DNA of 64,000 nucleotides from Haloarcula litorea (GTDB lineage: Archaea; Halobacteriota; Halobacteria; Halobacteriales; Haloarculaceae), in NCBI RefSeq assembly GCF_029338195.1, contig NZ_CP119779.1, forward strand, positions 1,488,001-1,552,000, read 5' to 3'. How positions within the stretch are numbered: position 1 is the first letter of the stretch; each line of letters starts with the position of its first letter. The position numbers and the translations under genes were made by a program. Below the pieces are notes generated by a model. It did not search any database. It was not told the origin of the DNA and was given only the letters and a program-made list of their open reading frames with translations. This document shows, in pieces, positions 28,420 through 36,623 of this stretch.

Positions 28420-28515
28420 CAGTGCGGAGGCGGTTGGGATGCGGTGGCGGCCACAGTGCGGAGGCGGTTGGGATGCGGTGGCGGCCACAGTGCGGAGGCG
28501 GTTGGGATGCGGTGG
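28420..28515. repeat. 34-bp direct tandem repeat, about 2.8 copies
   Basis: Three head-to-tail copies begin at 28420, 28454 and 28488; the first two are complete and the third breaks off after 28 bases near 28515. The unit starts CAGTGCGGAGGCGGTTGGGA and ends GGCGGCCA. The copies are identical over their shared length, so the expansion is recent. There are no spacers, so it is not CRISPR-like. It lies in the gap between hisH and the convergent potassium channel gene. Confidence 0.9.
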
Positions 28516-28570
28516 CCGGGAGTCGCCTCCGTGCGACGACCCGGGGGAGGGCAGGTCAGCCCGAGTACAT

Positions 28571-28622
28571 ACCGCGCCGGAGGCGCGGTTTCACGCGAAT
28601 CGCGGAGCGATTCGCGCTTTTT
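28571..28622 (+). terminator. Two adjacent GGA-loop hairpins followed by a T run
   Basis: Hairpin one spans 28571-28589 (8-bp stem, GGA loop). Hairpin two spans 28594-28616 (10-bp stem, GGA loop), and TTTTT follows at 28618-28622. A second TTTTT lies near 28631. The arrangement fits a transcription terminator for the hisH side of this convergent gap; the T run also suits archaeal termination by itself. Confidence 0.55.
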
Positions 28623-28695
28623 CGCCCACGTTTTTCGAGGAGGGTACCCGCAGCGAGCGAAGCGAGCGAGGACACCCGACGACGAAAAAGGTGGT

Positions 28696-30327
28696 TCAGT
28701 AGCGCTCGGTGAACCGGTTCACGTCCCCGTCGGTGCCGGCGATGACGAGCTTGTCGCCGCGCTGGACCGCGACGTCGGGGCCGAGGTCGGTGAGGACGGT
28801 GCCGTCGCGCTCGATGGCGACGACGGTACACCCGGTCCGGGAGCGCACGTCGGCCTGGCCGAGCGTCGTCCCCGCGAGGCGGCCGGCGTCGGTCCGGACG
28901 ATCTCGACCTGCTGGTCCATCGAGATGACGTCCTCGTCCTCCAAGATGGTGGAGGCGAGCATCCGGCCGCTGACGGTCGCCAGCGAGAGGACGTAGTCGG
29001 CCCCGGCGCGGTACATCTTGGTGACGTTCTCGGTCTCCTCGGCGCGGGCGATGACCTCGACCTCCGGGTTGAGGTCCCGGACGACCAGGGTCGCGAACTC
29101 CGTGTCGGTGTCCTCCGAGAGCGCGAGGATGACCGTGCGGGCGTCGGCGACGCCGGCCGCCGAGAGGTCGTCGGGTTCGGTGGCGTCGCCGACGACGTCG
29201 ACCCCGGCCTTGTCGGTCCTGTCGAGGACGGTGTAGGGGACGCCGGCGTCCTCGAGGTCGGCGGTGATCGACTGGCCCACCTCGCCGTGGCCGACGACGA
29301 TGGTCTCGCCGCGGCGGAACCCCCGGACGCTGGAGAGGGTCTTCTGCTTGAGCGCCTGCAGCTGTGCGGCGGTGCCCGAGACCAGCAGGACGGTGCTGCC
29401 GTCGAGCTCGGCGTCGGGCGAGGGCGGACTGACGAACTCGCCGCGGAACCACGCGCCGATGACGTTGACCCCGGTCTCCTCGCGGATACCGCTCTCGGCC
29501 AGCGTCGTGCCGATGAGCTCGCTCCCGCGGTGGACGGGCAGCTCGGCGATGTCGAAGTCCTCGCCGATCTCGAAGTCCTCGCCCAGCGTCGTCGAGACGC
29601 CCGTCGTGACCTTGCTGGCGAGGCTCTCGCCCAGCAGACCCCGCGGGGAGAGCACGTCGTCGGCACCCGCGAGGTCGTGGTACCGCGCTCTGCCGGGCTC
29701 CTCGACGACGCTGACGGTGTGGACGGACTCGTCGACCTCGCGTGCCGTCAACACGATGCTGGTGTTGACCTGGTCGGCCGCGTCGGCGACCAGCGCCCGG
29801 GCGGCCGAGAGCCGGGCGCGCTCCAGCCCGTCGACGGACTGGGGGTCGGCGTTGACGACCCGGTACCCCTCGTCGTAGAGGTCGTCGGCCCGGTCGTCGT
29901 CGGGTTCGACGACGACGTAGTCGACGTCCCAGGACTCCAGTTCGGTGACGAGCGTCTCGCCACGCGGCGTGAAGTGACAGATGACGACGTGGTCGGAGAG
30001 GCCGTCCTCGACGGTGGTGGGGGCGCGGGTCTCCATGGCCTCCTCGAACAGGGGGAACAGCAACACGGGCAGCGCGAGGAAGATGAGGACGACGCCGACG
30101 ACGTCCATCGTGATGACCAGCAGGCGCATCCCGGTGCTCTCCCAGGGGGCGTCCGAGCCGAAGCCGGTGGTGGTGAACGTCTCGACGACGACCTGCAGCG
30201 AGTGGAGGAACTCGCGGGGGCGGTTCTCGAAGACCGACATCCCGTAGTCGTACGCGACGGCGAACACGAGGACGATGCCCGTGAGGCCGACCACGTACCC
30301 GAGCGTCCGCCGCTGCCACGTGTCCAT
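28696..30327 (-). CDS. Two-TM potassium channel with two RCK domains
   Basis: A 543-residue membrane protein. TM1 is at about residues 10-29, a pore helix and filter TTTGFGSD at 52-59, and TM2 at 66-92. This is an MthK-like pore; the filter reads GFG instead of the more common GYG. A first RCK Rossmann domain starts at about residue 113 (DHVVICHF). A second starts near 330 (ETIVVGHGEVGQSI). Each is followed by an RCK-C-like region. The duplicated cytoplasmic gating ring suggests regulation by Ca2+, nucleotides or pH. Role: K+ flux across the cytoplasmic membrane, important in a salt-in organism. Confidence 0.87.
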   Translation of the reverse strand: MDTWQRRTLGYVVGLTGIVLVFAVAYDYGMSVFENRPREFLHSLQVVVETFTTTGFGSDAPWESTGMRLLVITMDVVGVVLIFLALPVLLFPLFEEAMETRAPTTVEDGLSDHVVICHFTPRGETLVTELESWDVDYVVVEPDDDRADDLYDEGYRVVNADPQSVDGLERARLSAARALVADAADQVNTSIVLTAREVDESVHTVSVVEEPGRARYHDLAGADDVLSPRGLLGESLASKVTTGVSTTLGEDFEIGEDFDIAELPVHRGSELIGTTLAESGIREETGVNVIGAWFRGEFVSPPSPDAELDGSTVLLVSGTAAQLQALKQKTLSSVRGFRRGETIVVGHGEVGQSITADLEDAGVPYTVLDRTDKAGVDVVGDATEPDDLSAAGVADARTVILALSEDTDTEFATLVVRDLNPEVEVIARAEETENVTKMYRAGADYVLSLATVSGRMLASTILEDEDVISMDQQVEIVRTDAGRLAGTTLGQADVRSRTGCTVVAIERDGTVLTDLGPDVAVQRGDKLVIAGTDGDVNRFTERY

Positions 30328-30480
30328 CTATCCCTAGCTTGCAGAGGCCGTGTAAAACAGTTCCCCACCGGCTCCCCGGCCGCGGCGGTACGTGCCCGTT
30401 GCCGGGCGTCCGACGGCGGTCTGACGGCGTCGCGACGCGGTTCCCGTCTCCCGGTTACACTTTCACTCCGGTTCGCGTGG

Positions 30481-30490
30481 GTTTAAGTAC
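30481..30490 (+). promoter_or_regulatory. Strong TATA-like box far upstream of ilvA
   Basis: GTTTAAGTAC is one of the best haloarchaeal TATA matches in the window. It lies 122 bases before the ilvA ATG, which would give a leader of roughly 85-95 bases. A second, weaker box (AGTTAAC, 30572-30578) lies 31 bases before the ATG and could drive a leaderless transcript. The region between may be a leader or a small RNA. Confidence 0.4.
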
Positions 30491-30602
30491 CTCCGACGGT
30501 TCGGTTCGACTGCAGTCACACGCTCTCCCCTACGTTTTCACCGGGCCGAACCGACAGCGACGTCGCCGGACAGTTAACACCCCCCAGCGAGTAAGGCCGG
30601 CT

Positions 30603-31814
30603 ATGCTCTCGTTCGAGGACGTTCTCGCGGCGCGCGACCGGGTCGCCGAGACGGCTCGGCACACACCGCTCGACTACTCGCACACCTTCTCGGCGATGAC
30701 CGGCGCGGCGGTCCACCTGAAACTCGAGCTGTTCCAGCGGACGGGGTCGTTCAAGATCCGCGGTGCGACCAACCGCATCGCCACGCTCTCAGACGAGGAG
30801 CGGGCACGCGGCGTCGTCACCGCCAGCGCGGGCAACCACGCCCAGGGCGTGGCGCTGGCGGCGACCCGCATCGGCGTCGACTCGACCATCGTGATGCCGG
30901 AACACGCCCCCATCTCGAAGGTGAAGGCGACCCGGAGCTACGGCGGCGAGGTGGTCCTCCACGGCGAGGACTACGACACCGCCGCCGAGAAGGCCCACGA
31001 GATCGAGCGCGAGGAGAGACGGACGTACGTCCACGCCTTCGACGACGACCACGTGATGGCCGGCCAGGGGACCATCGGGCTGGAGATCTACGAGGACCTG
31101 CCGGGCGTCGACACCGTCGTCGTCCCCATCGGCGGCGGCGGTCTCGTCAGCGGGATCGCGACGGCGCTGAAGGGGAAAGACGAGGACATCCGCATCGTCG
31201 GCGTCCAGGCCGAGGGGGCCGCGAGCGTCGCCGAGTCGCTGCGGCGGGGCGAGCGCGTCGAGCGCGACAGCGTCGAGACCATCGCGGACGGGATCGCCAC
31301 CCGCACGGTCGGCGAGCGCACGTTCGAGGTCATCCGGGAGCGCGTCGACGAGGTGGTGACGGTCTCGGACTCGGAGATCGCCGTGGCCCTGACGACGCTG
31401 CTGGAGCGGTCGAAGACCCTGACGGAGGGCGCGGGGGCCGTCGCGCTGGCGGCGGTCACCGAAGAGAAGTTCGACTACGCCGACGACGAGACGATCGTCC
31501 CGGCGCTCTGTGGCGGCAACATCGACATGAACACGCTGACCAACGTCGTGATGCGGGGCCTCGTCGAGACGGGTCGATACCTCAAGATCAAGACCGTGCT
31601 CAAGGACCGCCCCGGCGCGCTTGAGCGGCTGGTCGAGATCCTCTCGGAGGAGCAGGTCAACATCTACGGCATCGAGCACGACCGCACGAGCCGCGACGTG
31701 GCGATGAACGACGCCGAGGTGGAGCTGGACCTGGAGACGCGGGGGCCGGACCACGTCGACGACCTGCTGGCGTCGCTGCGGGCCCACGGCTACGAGGTCG
31801 AGGTGCTGGTCTGA
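30603..31814 (+). CDS. ilvA: Threonine ammonia-lyase (biosynthetic type with ACT domain)
   Basis: A 403-residue PLP enzyme that deaminates threonine to 2-oxobutanoate for isoleucine synthesis. The PLP Lys51 is in RTGSFKIRGA, TASAGNHAQGVA is the second family motif, and IGGGGLVSG binds the cofactor phosphate. The last 75 residues form an ACT domain (LKDRPGALERLVEILSE), which implies allosteric control by an amino acid. The length suits the short ACT-containing archaeal/bacterial class. TTTTTT follows 6 bases after the stop and may terminate the transcript. Confidence 0.93.
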   Translation: MLSFEDVLAARDRVAETARHTPLDYSHTFSAMTGAAVHLKLELFQRTGSFKIRGATNRIATLSDEERARGVVTASAGNHAQGVALAATRIGVDSTIVMPEHAPISKVKATRSYGGEVVLHGEDYDTAAEKAHEIEREERRTYVHAFDDDHVMAGQGTIGLEIYEDLPGVDTVVVPIGGGGLVSGIATALKGKDEDIRIVGVQAEGAASVAESLRRGERVERDSVETIADGIATRTVGERTFEVIRERVDEVVTVSDSEIAVALTTLLERSKTLTEGAGAVALAAVTEEKFDYADDETIVPALCGGNIDMNTLTNVVMRGLVETGRYLKIKTVLKDRPGALERLVEILSEEQVNIYGIEHDRTSRDVAMNDAEVELDLETRGPDHVDDLLASLRAHGYEVEVLV

Positions 31815-31851
31815 CGGCGGTTTTTTGTCCGTGGGGCCCCGCTCCGGTGGT

Positions 31852-31932
31852 ATGAGCGAGAGATACGTCGTCCGCACCGACTCCCCGTCGAAGGGTGTCG
31901 CCGCCGAACTCGGAGCGGCAACGGTCGCGTGA
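31852..31932 (+). CDS. 26-residue upstream ORF coupled to a small membrane protein
   Basis: ATG 31852 to TGA 31930-31932 encodes 26 residues (opening SERYVVRTDSP) with no known domain. Its stop overlaps the ATG of the next gene as TGATG, the classic arrangement for re-initiation. It could be a leader peptide, a true micro-protein, or the remnant of a longer gene. A weak start context makes translation uncertain. Confidence 0.35.
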   Translation: MSERYVVRTDSPSKGVAAELGAATVA

Positions 31933-32135
31933 TGGACCCCGCCACCAAGTCCAGCCTGCTGTGGGGCGTCGTCGGGGCGCTGTCCTTCCTCGTGCTCGTC
32001 CAGGGGTACGAACTGTTCGCCGGGGTCGGCGTCGCCGTGACCGCGAAGGCCGGCGTCGCCCTGGCCGTCGGGGCCGCTGCGGCCCTGTTGACCCACGTCG
32101 CTCGGGATCGCCTGCCGGGAAACGAAAGCCCTTAA
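31932..32135 (+). CDS. Small two-helix membrane protein
   Basis: A 67-residue protein with two hydrophobic stretches: about residues 7-28 (LLWGVVGALSFLVLVQGYEL) and 31-57 (Val/Ala/Gly-rich). A short charged tail follows. The function is unknown. ATG 31932 overlaps the stop of the 26-residue ORF; an in-frame GTG lies one codon upstream. The stop is 28 bases before the tRNA-Ser gene. Confidence 0.7.
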   Translation: MDPATKSSLLWGVVGALSFLVLVQGYELFAGVGVAVTAKAGVALAVGAAAALLTHVARDRLPGNESP

Positions 32136-32163
32136 CCGACTCACCCCACACTCCCACCTGCGA

Positions 32164-32245
32164 GCCAGGATGGCCGAACGGTAAGGCGCACGCCTGGAAA
32201 GCGTGTTCCCTTCCGGGATTCTGGGTTCAAATCCCAGTCCTGGCG
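32164..32245 (+). tRNA. tRNA-Ser (anticodon GGA)
   Basis: The acceptor stem GCCAGGA pairs with TCCTGGC, and the discriminator base is G. The anticodon stem CACGC/GCGTG encloses loop CTGGAAA with anticodon GGA at 32196-32198. An extended variable arm of the class II type (GTTCCCTTCCGGGATT region) and the T-arm GGGTTCAAATCCC follow. CCA is not encoded and no intron is seen. It reads UCC and UCU codons. Confidence 0.95.
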
Positions 32246-32288
32246 CTTCTCCCGAGTCCGACCCGCCAGCGGCGCGTCCCGCACATAC

Positions 32289-32546
32289 TCACAGCTGTCC
32301 GGCACACTCCCGACAGTAGCGGAACGCGGCGTCGTTCTCGGTCCCGCAGTTCGGACAGCGACGACGGCCCGTCGCCGGGTCGGGTGGCGTCCCGTCGCGA
32401 CCCTCGGCCGGTGGCTCGGACGCGCCCTCGCGCAGGCGGTCGCGGCCGTCACGAAGGATGCCCAGCAACACCGGGACGGCGGCCGCCAGCGCGGCGACGA
32501 GGACGAGGGCCATCCCGAGGACGTAGAGTTCGACGGCCGAGACCAT
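32289..32546 (-). CDS. Small membrane protein with C-terminal zinc ribbon
   Basis: An 85-residue protein. Residues 3-30 form one long hydrophobic helix (ELYVLGMALVLVAALAAAVP). A charged linker with Pro, Gly and Asp follows, then a zinc ribbon with CPNCG and CREC separated by about 11 residues (residues 64-82). It looks like a membrane-tethered zinc module on the cytoplasmic side. The start is ATG 32546. The gene is convergent with tRNA-Ser. Confidence 0.75.
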   Translation of the reverse strand: MVSAVELYVLGMALVLVAALAAAVPVLLGILRDGRDRLREGASEPPAEGRDGTPPDPATGRRRCPNCGTENDAAFRYCRECAGQL

Positions 32547-32655
32547 ACCGTGTCTACGGTTCTCACACGGGTAGCTCCTGTGGCCCCGTCTCGGGCGACG
32601 ACACGACCGCCAGACTGCGGGCGGTCGATGCGGAGCGGACGTCCGGCGATCTCCC

Positions 32656-33030
32656 TCAGCCGGTCCGATAGAACTCCAGGGTGTACCCCTCGGGGTCCTC
32701 GACGAAGGCCGCGTAGGCGTCGGCGGCGTCGATCTCGACCGGCTCGACCACGGGTGCAGCGCCGGCCTCGACGGCGGCCTCGTAGGTCGCGTCCACGTCG
32801 TCGACGGTGAACGCGACGTGGTCGGTGTCGGCCCGCGACGGGGCGATCGGCGTCGTCCGATCGGGGTCGTGGCGCAGTTGCAGGTCGCCGTCGCCGCCCC
32901 CGGCGGCGACGTAGACGTTCTCGACCCCGTCGAGCGTGAACCGGTTCGTCTCCTCGAACCCGAGCGCCCCGTAGAACTCCAGCGCGCGGTCGAGGTCCGA
33001 CACCCAGATGGCGACGTGTGCGAGGTCCAT
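32656..33030 (-). CDS. VOC family (glyoxalase/bleomycin resistance-like) protein
   Basis: A 124-residue protein of the vicinal-oxygen-chelate fold. It opens DLAHVAIWVSDLDRALEFYGALGFEE, the standard first beta-alpha-beta unit with a His ligand (His4 of AHV). The second unit holds HVAFTVDDVD and ends YTLEFYRTG, giving the usual Glu near the C-terminus. Metal-dependent lyase, isomerase or dioxygenase activity is possible; the substrate is unknown. The closest known group is lactoylglutathione lyase-like. Confidence 0.85.
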   Translation of the reverse strand: MDLAHVAIWVSDLDRALEFYGALGFEETNRFTLDGVENVYVAAGGGDGDLQLRHDPDRTTPIAPSRADTDHVAFTVDDVDATYEAAVEAGAAPVVEPVEIDAADAYAAFVEDPEGYTLEFYRTG

Positions 33031-33114
33031 ACGCGTGCTGTGGGGCGTCCCCGCGGATCACTGTACCGGTCGGAGCGTCGCTGATTTACAACTGGAGTAT
33101 AAATAGCATCGTAG

Positions 33115-34509
33115 ATGAAGGCGACCGCACCCACCGAGTTGCTCCTCGAGTACACGCAGGACAAGCTCGCGGTGGTCGACGAGTCGGGGACCTACACCTA
33201 CGTGAACGCGGCCGCCGAGCGGCTCCTGGGGTTCGACCGCGAGGCGCTCCTGGGGACGAACGCGTTCGACTACGTCCACCCGGCGGATCGGTCGAGCGTG
33301 CTCGCGGACTTCGAGTCGGTCGTCGGGACCACGTCGTCGTTCGCCGCGGAGACGGCGACCTACCGCCACCGGACCGCCGACGGCGACTGGGTGTGGCTCG
33401 AGAGCCGCCTGTCGAACCTGACCGACCAGCAACTGGAGGGGTACGTCGTCAGTTCCCGGGAGGTCACGGACCGGATCGAGGCCGAACGCGAACGGGCGGC
33501 GACGGATCAGCGGCTCCGGGAACTGGCCGACACGACCGACGACGTCCTGTGGATGTTCGACGGGGACTGGTCGGAACTGCTGTTCTGTAACCCCGCGTAC
33601 GAGGCAGTGTACGGCCGCCCGATCGGCGATCTCGAGGCCGACCCGACGGAGTTTCTGGAGTGCATCTACCCGCCGGACCGACCGGCCGTCGAGGCGGCGA
33701 TGGACCGGCTCGCCGCCGGCGAACAGGTCGACGTGGAGTACCGAACCAACCCCGAGCGGGACTACGGCACCTGGGTGTGGGTACAGGGACAGCCGATCGT
33801 CGAGGACGGCGAGGTCGTCCGTATCGTCGGGTTCTCCCGCGACGTGACCGACCGGCGACGCCGGGAACGACAGCTCGTGGTGCTGGACAACTTCCTCCGG
33901 CACAACATCCGCAACAGCCTGAACGTCGTCAACGGGAGCGCAGAGGCGCTCGAAACGCACGCGGACGACGACGTCGCCCACCGGGCGCGGCTGATCCGGC
34001 GTGCGGGCGAGGGGCTCCTGCGGACGGCCGAGAAACAGCGCGAGATCACGCGGGTCATCAGCGAGCAACCGCAGGTGACGGCGGCGGACCTCGCGACGGT
34101 CGTCCCCGAGGCGGTCCGGCCGCTCCGGGAGCGGTACCCGGACGCACGCATCGAGGTGATCGCGCCCGACAGCGCCGTCGTCGACGGGCCGAAGGAACTG
34201 GGCTGTGCCGTCGCCGAACTGGTCGAGAACGGGGTCCGTCACGACAGCTCCGGGGAGCTCCAGGTCCGTGTGACGGTCGAACCCGCCGGCGACGGCGTCG
34301 AACTGACCGTCCGGGACACCGCGCCGCCGATCCCCGAGATCGACCGCCAGGTCCTCCTCGGCGACCACGATATGTCATCGGTCAACCACAGCCGCGGCCT
34401 GGGCCTGTGGCTCGTCTACTGGGTGGTCGACGTCGCCGGCGGGACCATCGACCACGACAGCGACGAGACGGGCAACGTCGTGACCATCCGGCTCCCCCGA
34501 CCCGACTGA
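33115..34509 (+). CDS. PAS-PAS histidine kinase
   Basis: A 464-residue soluble sensor kinase. PAS1 (about residues 5-120) includes YVNAAAERLLGFDREALLG. PAS2 (about 125-250) includes LLFCNPAYEAVYGRPI. The dimerisation helix holds the H-box FLRHNIRNSLN. The ATPase domain follows with an N-box (VAELVENGVRHD), a G1-like segment (VRDTAPPIPEID, altered from the usual DxGxGI), and the G2 part (GLGLWLVYW). No membrane helix is seen. The stimulus is unknown. TTTACA lies about 30 bases before ATG 33115, and TATAAATA lies close to the start. Confidence 0.87.
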   Translation: MKATAPTELLLEYTQDKLAVVDESGTYTYVNAAAERLLGFDREALLGTNAFDYVHPADRSSVLADFESVVGTTSSFAAETATYRHRTADGDWVWLESRLSNLTDQQLEGYVVSSREVTDRIEAERERAATDQRLRELADTTDDVLWMFDGDWSELLFCNPAYEAVYGRPIGDLEADPTEFLECIYPPDRPAVEAAMDRLAAGEQVDVEYRTNPERDYGTWVWVQGQPIVEDGEVVRIVGFSRDVTDRRRRERQLVVLDNFLRHNIRNSLNVVNGSAEALETHADDDVAHRARLIRRAGEGLLRTAEKQREITRVISEQPQVTAADLATVVPEAVRPLRERYPDARIEVIAPDSAVVDGPKELGCAVAELVENGVRHDSSGELQVRVTVEPAGDGVELTVRDTAPPIPEIDRQVLLGDHDMSSVNHSRGLGLWLVYWVVDVAGGTIDHDSDETGNVVTIRLPRPD

Positions 34510-34566
34510 GCCGGCACGCGCCGCCGCGGGGCGTGCGTATTTGTCTCCTCGGCCGCTGGCGTCCGT

Positions 34567-35541
34567 ATGGAGTACACGACCCTCGGCTCGACCGGGATGG
34601 AGGTCAGCAAGGTCTGTCTGGGCTGTATGAGCTTCGGGAGCGACCGCGAGTGGATGCTCGACGCCGACGAGGGCCGGGACCTCGTCGAGCGGGCCATCGA
34701 ACTCGGCGTGAACTTCTTCGACACCGCCAACGTCTACTCGGGCGGCGAGAGCGAGGCGATCCTCGGGGACGTGCTGTCGGAGTACGACCGCGACGAGCAG
34801 GTCGTGGCGACGAAGGTCCGGTTCCCGGGGGCCAGCGACCACCGGAACGCCCGCGGCCTCTCGCGGAAGACCGTCGAGCAGGAGCTGTCGAACTCCCTCG
34901 ATCGACTGGGGATGGACACCGTCGACCTCTACCAGATCCACCGCTGGGACCCCGACACGCCCATCGAGACGACGCTGCGGGCACTCGACGACGCCGTCCG
35001 GCGCGGCCAGGTCCGGCACATCGGGGCTTCCTCGATGTGGGCCAGGCAGTTCCAGCGCGCGCTGCACGTCAGCGACCGCGAGGGCCTGGCCCGCTTCGAG
35101 ACGATGCAGAACCTCTACCACCTCGCCTACCGCGAGGAGGAACGCGAGATGCTGCCGCTCTGTGACCGCGAGAACGTCGGCGTCGTGCCGTGGAGCCCGC
35201 TGGGTGCTGGCTACCTCGCCCGGCCACACGACGAGTTCGACGCGACGACCCGGGGGGTCCACGAGAACGAGAACGCCGAGGTGCCCTACGACGAGGGACC
35301 GGGCAGCGAGGCGATCAACGAACGCGTCGGCGAACTCGCCGCCGAGTACGGCGTCACTCGCGCCCAGATCGCGCTGGCCTGGCACTTCGAGAACGAGTAC
35401 ACCACCGCGCCCATCGTCGGCACCTCAAGCGTCGAGCACCTGGAGGAGGCCGTCGAGGCGCTGGAGATCGACCTCTCGGCGTCCGATATGGAGTACCTCG
35501 AGGAGCCGTACGAGCCGGTGCCGGTGTACGGGCACGAGTAG
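34567..35541 (+). CDS. Aldo/keto reductase
   Basis: A 324-residue NADPH-dependent oxidoreductase of the (beta/alpha)8 AKR fold. Catalytic residues are Asp52 and Tyr57 in NFFDTANVYSGG, Lys83 in VATKVRF, and His in YQIHRWD. The late GTSSVEHLEEAVEAL is the cofactor-binding signature. It is closest to the yeast-type AKR/voltage-channel beta-subunit subgroup, whose members reduce diverse aldehydes. The start is ATG 34567. A near-perfect hairpin right after the stop separates it from the convergent phzF-like gene. Confidence 0.9.
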   Translation: MEYTTLGSTGMEVSKVCLGCMSFGSDREWMLDADEGRDLVERAIELGVNFFDTANVYSGGESEAILGDVLSEYDRDEQVVATKVRFPGASDHRNARGLSRKTVEQELSNSLDRLGMDTVDLYQIHRWDPDTPIETTLRALDDAVRRGQVRHIGASSMWARQFQRALHVSDREGLARFETMQNLYHLAYREEEREMLPLCDRENVGVVPWSPLGAGYLARPHDEFDATTRGVHENENAEVPYDEGPGSEAINERVGELAAEYGVTRAQIALAWHFENEYTTAPIVGTSSVEHLEEAVEALEIDLSASDMEYLEEPYEPVPVYGHE

Positions 35542-35571
35542 GGAGGGGCCGAGCGTCAGCGAGGGCCCTCC
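35542..35571. terminator. Imperfect hairpin between AKR and PhzF-like genes
   Basis: Arms GGAGGGGCC (35542-35550) and GGGCCCTCC (35563-35571) pair with one mismatch around a 12-base loop. Lying in a convergent 97-base gap, it could terminate transcription from either side. There is no strong T run, so the function is uncertain. Confidence 0.35.
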
Positions 35572-35638
35572 GAAAGCGAGCGGCGACAGCCGCGAGCGCG
35601 ACGACCCGCGGAACGGGAGCGGAGTATCGGCCGCCCGG

Positions 35639-36517
35639 TCAGAGCAGTTCGCCGCGCGCCACCGGCACCACGTTCCCGCCGACCTCGACGTCGACCGCGT
35701 CGCCGCCGGCGTCGGCCCGGAGGTGCAACAGCGACGGCCGCCCCATCTCGTGGCCCTGCTCGACGCGGGCCTCGACGGTCGCGTCGCCGAAGTACTCGTG
35801 GCGGGCCAGGTAGGCCGCGAGACAGCCGTTCGAGGAGCCGGTCGCGGGGTCCTCGGGCACGTCGTAGAAGGGCGCGAACACGCGGTCGGCGAGGTCGTTG
35901 GCGTCCTCGCGGGGGTCCGGACAGAACGCCAGCACGTTCTTGGCCGCGCGGTCGCCGGTCACGCGGTCGTACGCCGCGGGGTCGAGGTCGATGCCCGTCA
36001 CCGCCGCCCGGTCGACCAGCGGGACGACGACCGTCGGCAGGCCCGTCGAGACGACCTGGACCGGCCAGTCGGGGTCGACGGCGTCCTCGGGCAGCCCGAG
36101 CACCTCGGCGAGGTCGGCGTGGGGGAGTTCCTCGCCGAACTCGGGCGGCTGCTGGGTCATCCACAGCGTCTCGTCGCCGTCGACGGTGCGGACCTCGACC
36201 GGCACCTCGCCGACGCCGAGGTCCAGCACCACGTCATCGGGGCGGCCGTCGGCGAGGTGCGTCCGGATCACGTGGGCCGTCCCCAGCGTCGGGTGGCCGG
36301 CGAAGGGGATCTCCTCGACGGGGGTGAAGATGCGGACCGGCCAGGCCCCGTCCTCGGGCGGTCCCGTGACGAACGTGGTCTCGGAGTAGTCCATCTCCGC
36401 GGCGACGGCCTGCATCTCCTCGGTCGACAGCCCGCCGGCGTCGGCCACGACGGCCAGCTGGTTCCCGGCGTACCGCTGGCGGGCGAACACGTCGACGAGG
36501 TGGAGGGGGCGGGACAT
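35639..36517 (-). CDS. PhzF family isomerase/epimerase-like protein
   Basis: A 292-residue protein made of two similar alpha/beta halves. LVDVFARQRYAGNQLAVV opens it, with the catalytic Glu46 in MDYSETTFV and FAGHPTLGTAHV in the first half. DPATGSSNGCLAAYL marks the second half. PhzF isomerises a dihydro-hydroxyanthranilate; most relatives have unknown substrates, and no phenazine genes are near. The start is ATG 36517. It is divergent from the PfpI-like gene with 106 bases between. Confidence 0.9.
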   Translation of the reverse strand: MSRPLHLVDVFARQRYAGNQLAVVADAGGLSTEEMQAVAAEMDYSETTFVTGPPEDGAWPVRIFTPVEEIPFAGHPTLGTAHVIRTHLADGRPDDVVLDLGVGEVPVEVRTVDGDETLWMTQQPPEFGEELPHADLAEVLGLPEDAVDPDWPVQVVSTGLPTVVVPLVDRAAVTGIDLDPAAYDRVTGDRAAKNVLAFCPDPREDANDLADRVFAPFYDVPEDPATGSSNGCLAAYLARHEYFGDATVEARVEQGHEMGRPSLLHLRADAGGDAVDVEVGGNVVPVARGELL

Positions 36518-36623
36518 ACCGGCGGCTCGGCCGCGGGGTCAAAGAGCGTACCGGGACAGTGTGACGACACCGCACGGTCCGGGAACGCCACACAGTTTAG
36601 GCCACCGGGTCCCACGATCGGCT

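Noticed and set aside
28420-28515. Possible CRISPR array
   Set aside because: The copies abut without spacers and no cas genes are present.
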